This document shows, piece after piece, positions 37,865-46,377 of a DNA stretch of 53,371 nt (position 1 is the stretch's first letter; each line of letters opens with the position of its first letter). Made by a program: the position numbers and the translations under genes. The DNA comes from Sphingobium sp. 66-54 (lineage in GTDB: Bacteria; Pseudomonadota; Alphaproteobacteria; Sphingomonadales; Sphingomonadaceae): positions 190,915-244,285 of the forward strand of contig MKWI01000024.1 of assembly GCA_001899715.1 (NCBI GenBank). The letters run 5' to 3'. The notes below the pieces were generated by a model. That model searched no databases and was not told where the DNA came from. It was given only the letters and a program-made list of their open reading frames with translations.

Positions 37865-39088
37865 TTACTTCCAGTTGCCCATCTCGGTTTCGAGGTTGGT
37901 CCGGATTGCTTCGAAGAACTGCTCGGTGGTCATCCAAGCCTGATCCGGGCCGATGAGGATAGCAAGATCCTTGGTCATCTGGCCGTTCTCGACGGTCTGG
38001 ACGCAGACCTTCTCCAGCGTTTCGGCGAAGCGCATCACGTCCGGCGTCTCGTCGAACTTGCCGCGGAACTTGAGACCGCCGGTCCAGGCGAAGATCGAGG
38101 CGATCGGGTTGGTTGAGGTCGCCTTGCCCTGCTGGTGCATGCGATAGTGGCGCGTCACGGTGCCATGCGCCGCCTCGGCTTCCACGGTCTTGCCATCAGG
38201 CGTCATGAGCACGGAGGTCATCAGGCCGAGGCTGCCGAAGCCCTGCGCCACCTGGTCTGACTGCACGTCGCCGTCGTAATTCTTGCAGGCCCAGACGAAC
38301 TTGCCGCTCCACTTGAGCGCGGAGGCGACCATGTCGTCGATTAGGCGGTGCTGATATTCGATGCCGGCCTCCTGGAAGCGCTGCGCGAAACCCTCCGTCT
38401 CGAACACTTCCTGGAACAGATCCTTGAAGCGGCCGTCATAGGCCTTGATGATCGTGTTCTTGGTGGAGAGGTAGAGGGGCCAGCGGCGGTCGAGCGCATA
38501 GTTCATGCTGGCACGCGCGAAATCGCGGATCGAATCGTCGAGGTTGTACATCGACATGGCGACGCCCGAGCCGGGGAAATCGAACACCTCGCGGTCGATT
38601 ACCTGCCCGTCCTTGCCTTCCCAGATAAGGCGCAGCTTACCGGGGCCGGGGACGAGGAAATCGGTCGCGCGATACTGGTCGCCATAGGCATGGCGGCCGA
38701 CGACGATCGGATCTGTCCAGCCGGGGATCAGGCGCGGCACGTTCTGGATGACGATCGGCTCGCGGAAGATCGTGCCGCCCAGGATGTTGCGGATCGTTCC
38801 GTTAGGCGATTTCCACATGTGCTTGAGGTTGAACTCGGTGACGCGCGCTTCGTCGGGCGTGATCGTGGCGCACTTCACACCGACGCCGTATTTCTTGATG
38901 GCGTTGGCCGAATCGATGGTGATCTGGTCGTCGGTGCGGTCGCGCTCTTCCACGCTCAGGTCATAATAGTGCAGGTCCACGTCAAGATAAGGCTTGATGA
39001 GCCGTTCGCGGATCCACTCCCAGATGATGCGGGTCATCTCGTCGCCGTCGATCTCGACGACAGGATTCTTCACCTTGATCTTGCTCAT
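37865..39088 (-). CDS. icd: NADP-dependent isocitrate dehydrogenase (eukaryote-like subfamily)
   Basis: A 407-residue homodimeric enzyme of the TCA cycle producing 2-oxoglutarate, CO2 and NADPH. It begins [20 protein letters not shown], with the substrate-binding [20 protein letters not shown] and the metal-binding [25 protein letters not shown] segment; [18 protein letters not shown] is the conserved NADP-binding stretch. These features and the length place it with the eukaryotic-type subfamily II rather than the E. coli type. It is divergent from psd with a 204-base shared region. Confidence 0.95.
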   Translation of the reverse strand: MSKIKVKNPVVEIDGDEMTRIIWEWIRERLIKPYLDVDLHYYDLSVEERDRTDDQITIDSANAIKKYGVGVKCATITPDEARVTEFNLKHMWKSPNGTIRNILGGTIFREPIVIQNVPRLIPGWTDPIVVGRHAYGDQYRATDFLVPGPGKLRLIWEGKDGQVIDREVFDFPGSGVAMSMYNLDDSIRDFARASMNYALDRRWPLYLSTKNTIIKAYDGRFKDLFQEVFETEGFAQRFQEAGIEYQHRLIDDMVASALKWSGKFVWACKNYDGDVQSDQVAQGFGSLGLMTSVLMTPDGKTVEAEAAHGTVTRHYRMHQQGKATSTNPIASIFAWTGGLKFRGKFDETPDVMRFAETLEKVCVQTVENGQMTKDLAILIGPDQAWMTTEQFFEAIRTNLETEMGNWK

Positions 39089-39292
39089 GCGCGTCTGGTC
39101 TTTCCCTGTTTGTGGGGCCGTGTGGACGGCCGATGGCGAGAGGAGGCTGGTGGCCTTTGCTTCCGCCTCTACGGAATGGCGCGCGTGGGATCAACCATTG
39201 GTGGCGCGAAAAGCGATCGCGCTGGCTGCCCGCAATCGGAACGCTACAATTCAGGCGTTGTGCGCGCCCGCCCGGCTGCCTAGACTGAGACG

Positions 39293-40039
39293 ATGACAAC
39301 TGAGCTTTCCGGTTCGCAACCGGCCGTGCCCACCAGGACCAGCGTGAAATGGAGCTTCCCCGGAATTCACCCGGAGGGGCGGCGTTTCGGCGCCATTGCC
39401 GCGGGCATCGTGCTTGTGTTCGTGCTGCTAGGCTGGTCGGCGCTGGCCTGGTTGATGGCAGGCGTGACGGTGTGGGTTTTTGCTTTCTTCCGCGATCCGG
39501 TGCGCGCCGTGCCGCAGGACGAGGCGGCGATCATTGCACCAGCGGACGGCCTCGTCACGCTCATCCAGACGGTATCGCCGCCCCCCGAAATGGCCGGGCC
39601 GGACAGGCTGGGCGATGCGCCGCTCACCCGCGTTTCCATCTTCATGAGCGTGTTCGACGTGCACGTAAACCGCACGCCGATCGGCGGTGCGGTCAAGGAC
39701 GTCGTCTATATCAGCGGCAAGTTCATCAATGCCGATCTCGACAAGGCAAGCGAGGACAATGAGCGCCAGCACATTCTTGTTGAGCGCGGCGACGGCGTGC
39801 GGATCGGTTTCACCCAGATCGCGGGCCTAGTCGCGCGGCGCATCGTGCCGTTCGTCAAGCGCGGTGATATTGTCGCGGCGGGCCAGCGCATCGGGCTGAT
39901 CCGCTTCGGTAGTCGGGTCGATGTCTACTTGCCTGCGGGCACCGCGCCCAAGGTGACGCTCGGCCAGCATACTGTCGCTGGCGAGACGATCCTTGCTCGT
40001 ATCGGTGACGACCAGGCGGCGACGGGGATCCTGCAATGA
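39293..40039 (+). CDS. psd: Phosphatidylserine decarboxylase proenzyme
   Basis: A 248-residue, self-cleaving membrane-associated enzyme making phosphatidylethanolamine from phosphatidylserine. The autocatalytic site is Gly206-Ser207 in [12 protein letters not shown], which yields the pyruvoyl group on the alpha chain; conserved Asp85 (APADG) and His124 ([13 protein letters not shown]) complete the charge relay. Two hydrophobic segments near residues 33-66 anchor the beta chain. The length and FGS cleavage sequence match the short alphaproteobacterial PSD-A type. Its stop (TGA) overlaps the ATG of the next small reading frame. Confidence 0.94.
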   Translation: MTTELSGSQPAVPTRTSVKWSFPGIHPEGRRFGAIAAGIVLVFVLLGWSALAWLMAGVTVWVFAFFRDPVRAVPQDEAAIIAPADGLVTLIQTVSPPPEMAGPDRLGDAPLTRVSIFMSVFDVHVNRTPIGGAVKDVVYISGKFINADLDKASEDNERQHILVERGDGVRIGFTQIAGLVARRIVPFVKRGDIVAAGQRIGLIRFGSRVDVYLPAGTAPKVTLGQHTVAGETILARIGDDQAATGILQ

Positions 40040-40404
40040 GTGGGGGAAGGCAGGTTGGTGCCATAAACGCGCGAGCGGCATTTCGTTGTACCGCCGGGCT
40101 GTTTTGGGCGACCAAGCCACGTCGCGCCTCCGGACTGTATCACGCCGAGAGACCGGATCGCACCATCAGTCTGAGGGTTGGGTGCTCCGCGGCTGCGCCG
40201 CTCCGCAAGGCCGGCTTGGCCGAGGTGTGTGACGCTGACAGTCCAGCCTTCCGTTTGGCTGTTTGTCCAAATTCGCGCCGCCCCGCTGTTCCGAGCGCGC
40301 ATGCTGTCGTCCGCCAAACTGCCCGGCATATTGAGCGCTCGACCTCGCTCGACCCCGTCGAACTGGCGCAATATCCTGCCGTGTCTCATGGGGCGTTGCA
40401 GTGA
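40036..40404 (+). CDS. Possible small protein between psd and pssA; unrecognised
   Basis: An open frame of 122 codons beginning at an ATG that overlaps the psd stop and ending in a TGA that overlaps the pssA GTG start. The product is basic, Ala/Arg-rich, has several Cys and no membrane segment, and matches no family I know. The composition looks like translation of non-coding GC-rich DNA. It lies on a 365-base segment whose ends read GCAATGAG and GCAGTGAG, like a target duplication, so the frame may be a by-product of an insertion that keeps the operon translationally linked. A real gene is not proved. Confidence 0.28.
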   Translation: MSGGRQVGAINARAAFRCTAGLFWATKPRRASGLYHAERPDRTISLRVGCSAAAPLRKAGLAEVCDADSPAFRLAVCPNSRRPAVPSAHAVVRQTARHIERSTSLDPVELAQYPAVSHGALQ

Positions 40405-41237
40405 GCCGGCGGCCGGTCCGCATGCGGCGCGGCATCTCGCTGCGGCAGATTGCGCCCAGCGCCGTCACCGCCATGGCGTTGTGCTTCGGCCTCACTGCGA
40501 TCCGTTTCGCCATTTCCGGCAACGATCCAGAGCAGCTACGGTTGCTGCCGCCCGGCCGGACAATGAGCTGGTTCTGGGAGCTGGCGGTGGGCGCGATTAT
40601 CTTTGCGGGCGTTCTCGACGGCATTGATGGACGGATCGCGCGTCTCCTGCGGTCGGAGAGTCGCTTCGGCGCCGAACTTGATTCGCTCTCGGACTCGATT
40701 GCCTTCGGGGTCTCACCCGCCATCCTGCTCTATCTCTGGTCGCTCCAGCAGATGCCACGGTTCGGTTGGATCGTTGCGCTCGGGCTGGCGCTGAGTTGCG
40801 TGCTGCGCCTCGCACGCTTCAACGCCAATCTCGATGTGATCGACCAACCGCGCAAGGTGGCCGGCTTTCTCACCGGCGTACCTGCGCCGGCGGGAGCGGG
40901 CCTGGCGCTGGTACCGCTCTATGCGTGGTTCGTGACTGGCGATGATCTGTTCCGCGATTGGCGCCTCGTCGCGCCATGGGTCGTGCTCGCCTCCTTCCTC
41001 ATGATCTCCAGCCTGCCCACGCTGGGCTGGAAGCGCATGCGCGTGCCGCCGAGCTGGCGGATCTCCGCTATCTTCGTCGCTGGGCTGTTCGCGGCCGCCT
41101 TGCTCGTGGCGCCCTGGCACAGCCTGTTGCTGCTCTCGCTCGGCTATCTGGTGCTCATCCCCATCGGGATCGCCAGCTACAGCCGCGTCAGGCGGCGCCA
41201 CGCAGCGGCTGCCACACAGGTACCGCCACAGTCCTAA
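40401..41237 (+). CDS. pssA: CDP-diacylglycerol-serine O-phosphatidyltransferase
   Basis: A 278-residue integral membrane enzyme of the CDP-alcohol phosphotransferase family that makes phosphatidylserine, the substrate of Psd. The signature DGIDGRIARLLRSESRFGAE followed by LDSLSDSIAFG fits DG-xx-AR-x8-G-x3-D-x3-D. Around it are seven or eight hydrophobic helices, including VTAMALCFGLTAIRF at the start and AALLVAPWHSLLLLSLGYLV at the end. It starts with GTG at 40401. The psd-pssA pair is an expected operon for phosphatidylethanolamine synthesis, here separated by an unusual 365-base segment. Confidence 0.92.
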   Translation: MSRRPVRMRRGISLRQIAPSAVTAMALCFGLTAIRFAISGNDPEQLRLLPPGRTMSWFWELAVGAIIFAGVLDGIDGRIARLLRSESRFGAELDSLSDSIAFGVSPAILLYLWSLQQMPRFGWIVALGLALSCVLRLARFNANLDVIDQPRKVAGFLTGVPAPAGAGLALVPLYAWFVTGDDLFRDWRLVAPWVVLASFLMISSLPTLGWKRMRVPPSWRISAIFVAGLFAAALLVAPWHSLLLLSLGYLVLIPIGIASYSRVRRRHAAAATQVPPQS

Positions 41238-41412
41238 GGGGGCGCGCTAGGCTACTCTGGACGGGGGTCGGCACTGGCAGATCATCGAGGCTGAGTGTGC
41301 GAAGCGCTGCCATCATCGCATGGCGATAGCGCACGAAATCCATGCACATCACCGTCAGAGCCACCGTCATCGCCAGCGCAAACAAGATGGAAGCGAATGC
41401 ATAGAGAACCAT
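41188..41412 (-). CDS. Small membrane protein, LexA box upstream
   Basis: A 74-residue protein with one N-terminal membrane helix (about residues 3-24, [20 protein letters not shown]), then [12 protein letters not shown] and a proline-containing C-terminal tail of about 40 residues. It is convergent with pssA and overlaps its 3' end by 50 bases. The ATG at 41412 follows GAAAGGAC at good spacing, which supports translation. A perfect LexA box (41470-41484) lies 58 bases before the start, and a TTGACG -35-like hexamer (41504-41499) is upstream of it. I do not recognise a family; a single-pass SOS-induced protein is the natural hypothesis. Confidence 0.6.
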   Translation of the reverse strand: MVLYAFASILFALAMTVALTVMCMDFVRYRHAMMAALRTLSLDDLPVPTPVQSSLARPLRTVAVPVWQPLRGAA

Positions 41413-41469
41413 GGTCGTCCTTTCTGCCTACCATGCGGGGAGCATCTGATTCGGCTCATCGCAATCAAT

Positions 41470-41484
41470 GTTCTTCTTTTGTTC
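41470..41484 (-). promoter_or_regulatory. Second LexA (SOS) box, between the small membrane protein and rpsB
   Basis: A perfect GTTC-N7-GTTC repeat (GTTCTTCTTTTGTTC), followed by TAT as at the recA box (both share TTGTTCTAT). It lies 58 bases from the ATG of the minus-strand membrane gene and 144 bases from rpsB, with a TTGACG hexamer just beyond it on the minus strand. Control of the membrane gene is more likely than of rpsB. Confidence 0.7.
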
Positions 41485-41553
41485 TATTTCGCCTTAGTCG
41501 TCAAGTCTTGCATGCACGGCTTTTCTGCGTTAAGGGCGCGCCCCTAATCCACA

Positions 41554-41600
41554 TGGGATCCGCACATATCCCGGTGCCGCTGCGCGGTCACTGGATCCCA
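41554..41600 (+). promoter_or_regulatory. Predicted structured leader of rpsB
   Basis: TGGGATCC (41554-41561) pairs perfectly with GGATCCCA (41593-41600), and inside this an inner hairpin forms from GGTGCCG and CGGTCACT (41573-41592, with G-U and a bulge). The structure ends 15 bases before AAGGAG and 28 before the start codon of rpsB. It may be an autoregulatory element for ribosomal protein S2, but this is an inference from base pairing only. Confidence 0.4.
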
Positions 41601-41627
41601 GAGGTTCAACCGGTAAGGAGAAAATCC

Positions 41628-42389
41628 ATGGCGGCACCCGTCGTCACACTGCATCAGCTCATCGAGTCCGGCGCCCATTTCGGCCACCAGACCCACCGCT
41701 GGAATCCCCGTATGAAGCCCTATATCTTCGGCGAGCGGAACGGCATCCACATCATCGACCTGTCGCAAACCGTGCCGCTGTTCGCGCGCGCTTTGGAGTT
41801 TGTGAGCGCCACGGTCGGCGCTGGCGGCAAGGTGCTGTTCGTCGGCACCAAGCGCCAGGCGCAGGAGCCGATTGCCGAGGCGGCGCGGCGCGCGGGCCAG
41901 CATTTCGTCAACCACCGCTGGCTGGGCGGCATGCTCACCAACTGGAAGACCATTTCCGGCTCGATCAAGCGTCTGAAGTCGCTTGAAGAGAAGCTGTCGG
42001 GCGACACCCACGGCTTCACCAAGAAGGAAGTGCTCCAGATGACCCGCGAGCGCGACAAGCTGGAGCTGTCGCTGGGCGGCATCCGCGATATGGGCGGCAT
42101 TCCGGATGTGATGTTCGTGATCGATGCGAACAAGGAAGAGCTGGCGATCAAGGAAGCCAATACGCTTGGCATTCCGGTCGTCGCCATTCTCGATTCGAAC
42201 GTCGATCCGTCGGGTATCGCCTTCCCGGTGCCGGCCAATGACGATGCGAGCCGGGCGATCCGCCTCTATTGCGAGGCCATCGCCCAGGCGGCAACGCGCG
42301 GCAACCAGGGCGCGGCGGCTGCCGCCGGTGTCGACCTCGGCGCGATGGACGAGCCGCCGGCGGAAGAGGCGCTCTCCGCCGAGGCCTGA
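41628..42389 (+). CDS. rpsB: 30S ribosomal protein S2
   Basis: Ribosomal protein S2 (uS2), 253 residues. It begins [20 protein letters not shown], contains the conserved [20 protein letters not shown] and [15 protein letters not shown], and has the usual [20 protein letters not shown] segment. A C-terminal Ala-rich extension ([17 protein letters not shown]) is common in alphaproteobacteria. The ATG at 41628 follows TAAGGAG. It heads the rpsB-tsf-pyrH-frr group, with a structured leader and a hairpin between it and tsf. Confidence 0.97.
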   Translation: MAAPVVTLHQLIESGAHFGHQTHRWNPRMKPYIFGERNGIHIIDLSQTVPLFARALEFVSATVGAGGKVLFVGTKRQAQEPIAEAARRAGQHFVNHRWLGGMLTNWKTISGSIKRLKSLEEKLSGDTHGFTKKEVLQMTRERDKLELSLGGIRDMGGIPDVMFVIDANKEELAIKEANTLGIPVVAILDSNVDPSGIAFPVPANDDASRAIRLYCEAIAQAATRGNQGAAAAAGVDLGAMDEPPAEEALSAEA

Positions 42390-42423
42390 GGCCCCGTCAA
42401 ACGCACGCAACAATCAGCGGGCA

Positions 42424-42465
42424 GGGCGCCGGGCCAGACAAGGCCGGGCGCCCGCTCGCCGTTTT
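42424..42465 (+). terminator. Hairpin between rpsB and tsf (attenuator-like)
   Basis: GGGCGCCGGGCC (42424-42435) pairs with GGCCGGGCGCCC (42442-42453) with one mismatch and a 6-base loop; TTTT follows at 42462-42465 after eight other bases. The weak U-run fits partial termination, which is known in rpsB-tsf operons. Confidence 0.5.
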
Positions 42466-42492
42466 GAGACATTCATCCGAAGGAACAGGACT

Positions 42493-43419
42493 ATGGCAGA
42501 GATTACCGCGGCCGCCGTCAAGGAACTGCGCGAGCGCTCGGGCGCCGGCATGATGGATTGCAAGAAGGCGCTGGCAGAAACCAATGGTGACATCCAGGCG
42601 GCGATCGACTGGCTGCGCGCCAAGGGCCTTGCTGCCGCGCAGAAGAAATCCAGCCGCACGGCGGCCGAGGGTCTTGTCGGCGTGGCGGTGAGCGGCACGC
42701 GGGGTGTGGCGGTTGAGGTCAACAGCGAGACCGATTTCGTCGCCAAGAATGATCAATTCCAGACGTTCGTGCGCACCGCAGCGCAAGTGGCGCTGGCGGG
42801 CGGCATCGGTGATGCCGAGGCGCTCAAGGCGGCCACGCATCCGGCCGGTGGCACGATCGGCGACGTGCTGGTCGCGAACATCGCCACGATCGGCGAGAAC
42901 CAGCAGCTCCGCCGCGTCAAGCAGGTCTCGGTCAACCAGGGTCTGGTCGTCGATTACATGCATAATTCCGTCGCACCCGGCTTGGGCAAGATCGGCGTAC
43001 TCGTCGCGCTGGAAAGCTCGGCCGGTGAGGATGTGTTGGCGCCGCTCGGCAAGCAGCTTGCCATGCACATCGCAGCGGCTTTCCCCGTCGCGTTGCGCGC
43101 CGAGGATATCGACAGCGAAATCCTGGAGCGCGAGCGCAAGATCGCGTCAGACAAAGCCGCCGAATCAGGCAAGCCGGCGGAGATCATCACCAAGATGGTG
43201 GACGGCGCTGTGGCCAAGTTCGCCAAGGAAAACGCGTTGCTCTCTCAGCTTTTCGTGATGGACAACAAGACGCCGATCGCTGACGTTGTCGCCAAGGCGG
43301 CGAAGGAAGCCGGCACCCCCATCACGCTGGTTGATTATGTGCGCTTCCAGCTCGGTGAAGGTATCGAGAAGGAAGTTAGCGATTTCGCGGCGGAAGTGGC
43401 TGCGGCCGCCGGCGCCTGA
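42493..43419 (+). CDS. tsf: Elongation factor Ts
   Basis: EF-Ts, 308 residues, the guanine nucleotide exchange factor for EF-Tu. It has the N-terminal UBA-like domain ([20 protein letters not shown], the EF-Ts signature 1) and the conserved [12 protein letters not shown] (signature 2), followed by two core subdomains and the C-terminal module. The ATG at 42493 has AGGAACAGGA upstream. It lies 103 bases after rpsB with a partial terminator between the two, and a GC-rich hairpin closes its 3' end. Confidence 0.97.
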   Translation: MAEITAAAVKELRERSGAGMMDCKKALAETNGDIQAAIDWLRAKGLAAAQKKSSRTAAEGLVGVAVSGTRGVAVEVNSETDFVAKNDQFQTFVRTAAQVALAGGIGDAEALKAATHPAGGTIGDVLVANIATIGENQQLRRVKQVSVNQGLVVDYMHNSVAPGLGKIGVLVALESSAGEDVLAPLGKQLAMHIAAAFPVALRAEDIDSEILERERKIASDKAAESGKPAEIITKMVDGAVAKFAKENALLSQLFVMDNKTPIADVVAKAAKEAGTPITLVDYVRFQLGEGIEKEVSDFAAEVAAAAGA

Positions 43420-43440
43420 TCGCTCATATCGTCATCGGAG

Positions 43441-43473
43441 CGGGGGCGCCGGAACCAGTCGGCGGCCCCGTTT
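43441..43473 (+). terminator. GC-rich hairpin after tsf
   Basis: CGGGGGCGCCG (43441-43451) pairs with CGGCGGCCCCG (43460-43470) with one mismatch and an 8-base loop, then TTT. It lies 21 bases after the tsf stop and probably ends most rpsB-tsf transcripts before pyrH. Confidence 0.6.
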
Positions 43474-43581
43474 CCATGTGGGGCCGGGTGTGCGAGAAAT
43501 TTTTGTGAAAACCCGTTCCCACTTCTTCGCGCGATGTTCTAAGGTCTGCGCGCCGTCCGGTTTGCTCGTTCAGGGATTTTC

Positions 43582-44304
43582 ATGACATCAGCCTCACCCA
43601 AGCGGATATTGCTCAAGCTGTCGGGCGAAGTGCTGATGGGGCCGGGACACTATGGCATTGATCCGGATACGGTGCACCGCCTCGCGCTAGAGGTGAGGGC
43701 GGCACAGGAAAGTGGCTTCGAGCTATGCCTCGTCATCGGCGGCGGCAACATTTTCCGGGGCATGGCCGGTGCCGCCAAGGGCATGGATCGCGCCCAGGCC
43801 GATTCCATCGGCATGCTGGCGACGGTGATGAACGCGCTCGCCATGCAGAATGCGCTGGAGCAGGTCGGCGTCGATACGCGCGTCCAGTCCGCCATCCCGA
43901 TGAGCGCGATCTGCGAGCCCTATATTCGCCGCCGTGCGATCCGCCATTTGGAGAAGGGACGCATCGTGATCTTCGCGGCGGGGCTCGGCTCGCCTTATTT
44001 CACTACCGATACGCCATCGGCCGTGCGCGCGGCGGAACTGCATTGCGATGCCCTTTACAAGGGGACCTCGGTGGACGGTATCTATGACGCCGACCCGAAG
44101 AAGGTCGCGACAGCAAAGCGTTTTGATCGCGTAACTTACGATCAGGTACTTACACAGAATCTCAAGGTGATGGATGCCAGTGCCGTGGCGCTGTGCCGCG
44201 ACAACGCGATTCCCATCATCGTCTTCAACATACGCGAGCAGGGTAATCTGGCCAGGGTGCTGCGGGGCAAGGGCGTCTCTACCACCGTGGGTAGCGCGGC
44301 CTGA
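43582..44304 (+). CDS. pyrH: UMP kinase
   Basis: A 240-residue hexameric kinase of the amino-acid kinase family phosphorylating UMP to UDP in pyrimidine synthesis. Signatures are [13 protein letters not shown] at the N-terminus, [13 protein letters not shown] for ATP/UMP binding, GIYDADPKK and a final GTTVG-like end ([11 protein letters not shown]). It is the bacterial PyrH, unrelated to eukaryotic UMP/CMP kinase. The start is 162 bases after tsf and it is followed by frr after 25 bases. Confidence 0.96.
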   Translation: MTSASPKRILLKLSGEVLMGPGHYGIDPDTVHRLALEVRAAQESGFELCLVIGGGNIFRGMAGAAKGMDRAQADSIGMLATVMNALAMQNALEQVGVDTRVQSAIPMSAICEPYIRRRAIRHLEKGRIVIFAAGLGSPYFTTDTPSAVRAAELHCDALYKGTSVDGIYDADPKKVATAKRFDRVTYDQVLTQNLKVMDASAVALCRDNAIPIIVFNIREQGNLARVLRGKGVSTTVGSAA

Positions 44305-44329
44305 GCGCGGGTTTATTCGGAGAGGCACG

Positions 44330-44887
44330 ATGGCGAAATATGACAAGGCTGATCTCGAACGCCGCATGACCGGCGCGGTCGAGGCGTTGAAGCATGACCT
44401 GGCGGGCCTGCGCACCGGTCGTGCCAATACCTCGTTGCTCGATCCGGTGACGGTCGAGGTTTACGGCGCGACCATGCCGCTCAACCAGGTGGCCACAGTC
44501 TCCGCGCCCGAGCCGCGCCTGCTCTCGGTACAGGTGTGGGACAAGAGCAATCTCGGTCCGGTGGACAAGGCGATCCGCTCGGCCGGGCTGGGGCTCAATC
44601 CCATCGTTGACGGGCAGAATATTCGCCTGCCGATCCCCGATCTCACCGAAGAGCGCCGCAAGGAGCTGGCTAAGCTCGCCGGCCAATATGCCGAGAAGGC
44701 GCGCGTCGCCGCCCGCAACGTCCGGCGCGACGGCATGGACAATCTCAAGACCGACGAGAAAAAGGGCGAGATGAGCGAGGACGAGCGCAAGCGTGCCGAG
44801 ACCGAGGTGCAGAAGCTCACCGATGCGACCATTGCCGATATCGACGCGGCGGCGCAGGCCAAGGAAAAGGAAATCCTTGGCAAATAA
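44330..44887 (+). CDS. frr: Ribosome recycling factor
   Basis: A 185-residue tRNA-shaped protein that splits post-termination ribosomes with EF-G. It has the conserved [39 protein letters not shown] and the [17 protein letters not shown] stretches, and a C-terminal long helix with EKEILGK. The start ATG at 44330 follows GGAGAGG. It is the third gene after tsf in the conserved translation-factor cluster and is followed by uppS after 36 bases. Confidence 0.97.
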   Translation: MAKYDKADLERRMTGAVEALKHDLAGLRTGRANTSLLDPVTVEVYGATMPLNQVATVSAPEPRLLSVQVWDKSNLGPVDKAIRSAGLGLNPIVDGQNIRLPIPDLTEERRKELAKLAGQYAEKARVAARNVRRDGMDNLKTDEKKGEMSEDERKRAETEVQKLTDATIADIDAAAQAKEKEILGK

Positions 44888-44923
44888 GCGCGGCCTCGGT
44901 GTAACGGGCGGCGCGGGCCGGCC

Positions 44924-45685
44924 ATGATCTTTTCGCGCTCCCGCGCGTCTCGCGTCCCGGTGTCTGCCCCTGCCGGCGGCGGAGAGGCGGGCGCGCCGCG
45001 TCATGTCGCAATCATCATGGATGGCAACGGCCGCTGGGCAAAAGCCCGCCATCTGCCGCGCATCGCCGGGCATCGCGCCGGAGCTGAGGCTGTGCGCCGC
45101 ACACTGCGCGCTGCCAGCAAATTCGGCATCGAGTGCGTGACGCTCTATGCCTTCTCATCCGAGAATTGGAAGCGGCCGGAGCAGGAGGTCGCCGATCTCA
45201 CCGGCCTGATGAAGCAGTTCATCCGCGCCGAACTGGACGAGATGCATCGCAATAACATCCGCCTGCGCATCATCGGCGATCATCGCGCGTTCGAGCCGGA
45301 GGCGGCCGCCATGGTCGATGCCGCCGTCGCGCGCACGGCGGGGAATGACGGTTTCACCCTGGTCGTTGCGCTCAACTACGGAGCGCAGGATGAACTGGCC
45401 CGTGCCATGCGCACACTCGGCGCGCAGGTGAAAGCCGGCACGCTCGATCCGGCGGAGATTCGACCGGAGCTGATTGCGGCACAACTTGACACCGCCGACC
45501 TGCCGCCGCTGGACCTGCTCATCCGTAGCTCCGGCGAGCAGCGCCTTTCCAATTTCCTGCTCTGGCAAGCGGCTTATGCCGAGCTGTATTTCACCGAAAC
45601 GCTCTGGCCCGATTTCGACGAAGCGAGCCTCGCCGAGGCTCTCGCCAGCTTTGGCCAGCGCGAGCGGCGTTTCGGAGGGCTGTGA
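44924..45685 (+). CDS. uppS: Isoprenyl transferase (undecaprenyl diphosphate synthase)
   Basis: A cis-prenyltransferase of 253 residues making the C55 lipid carrier for peptidoglycan and surface polysaccharides. The catalytic Asp is Asp33 in IIMDGNGRWA; FSSENWKRP and the C-terminal LIRSSGEQRLSNFLLWQ and ELYFTETLWPDF are all conserved. The first ~25 residues are a variable, Ala/Gly-rich extension, so an internal start cannot be excluded. It overlaps cdsA by one base (TGATG). Confidence 0.95.
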   Translation: MIFSRSRASRVPVSAPAGGGEAGAPRHVAIIMDGNGRWAKARHLPRIAGHRAGAEAVRRTLRAASKFGIECVTLYAFSSENWKRPEQEVADLTGLMKQFIRAELDEMHRNNIRLRIIGDHRAFEPEAAAMVDAAVARTAGNDGFTLVVALNYGAQDELARAMRTLGAQVKAGTLDPAEIRPELIAAQLDTADLPPLDLLIRSSGEQRLSNFLLWQAAYAELYFTETLWPDFDEASLAEALASFGQRERRFGGL

Positions 45686-46377
45686 TGAACGCGGGCGCCA
45701 GGAAATCGGACCTTGGTGTGCGCACGCTTTCCGCCATCGTCATGCTGGCCGTTGCCGGAGCAGCTCTGTGGCTGGGCGGCGCGGCCTTCACGGCACTGGT
45801 CGTCCTCGTCGCGCTCGGCGTGCTGTGGGAGTTCTGGGGTCTGATCCGAGGCTTCGCGCCGTCGCTGCCCGCGCGCCTGCTCTGGCTGATTTTTGCGTTC
45901 ATTTATGTCGGGCTGGCGGCTTATGCGCTGTGGGATATCCGCACTCATTGGGCCTCGCCGATATACTGGACGTTGCTTCTGCTGCTGATTGTTTGGGCGA
46001 CCGATATCGGCGCCTATTTCGCGGGCCGGGCGATCGGCGGCCCTAAGATCGCGCCGCGTATCAGTCCATCCAAGACGTGGGCCGGCCTGTTTGGGGGCAT
46101 TGCTGCTAGCATGGCCATTGTAGCAGTAATGATTGTCATGTATTTCAATGATCTGAGTGCAATTTCTGAAAAATGGTGGTTGATCCCCGCGCTGGGCCTG
46201 CCCCTGCCTGTGATCGCACAGGGGGGTGATTTCTTCGAGAGCGGCCTCAAGCGAGCCGCTGGCGTCAAGGATTCGGGCACGCTGATCCCTGGGCATGGCG
46301 GTCTGTTCGACCGGGTCGACGGGCTGCTCGCGGCGGCGATCTTCTACGTACTCTATGCGCGGGGGCTGGCATGGTGA
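45685..46377 (+). CDS. cdsA: Phosphatidate cytidylyltransferase
   Basis: A 230-residue, multi-span membrane enzyme that makes CDP-diacylglycerol, the common precursor for PssA and PgsA. The family signature is at the C-terminus: SGLKRAAGVKDSGTLIPGHG then GGLFDRVDGLLAAA. The segment ISPSKTWAGLFGGI is also conserved. Six or seven hydrophobic helices are evident. ATG at 45685 overlaps the uppS stop; a GTG three bases earlier is an alternative. Its 3' end overlaps dxr by seven bases. Confidence 0.94.
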   Translation: MNAGARKSDLGVRTLSAIVMLAVAGAALWLGGAAFTALVVLVALGVLWEFWGLIRGFAPSLPARLLWLIFAFIYVGLAAYALWDIRTHWASPIYWTLLLLLIVWATDIGAYFAGRAIGGPKIAPRISPSKTWAGLFGGIAASMAIVAVMIVMYFNDLSAISEKWWLIPALGLPLPVIAQGGDFFESGLKRAAGVKDSGTLIPGHGGLFDRVDGLLAAAIFYVLYARGLAW

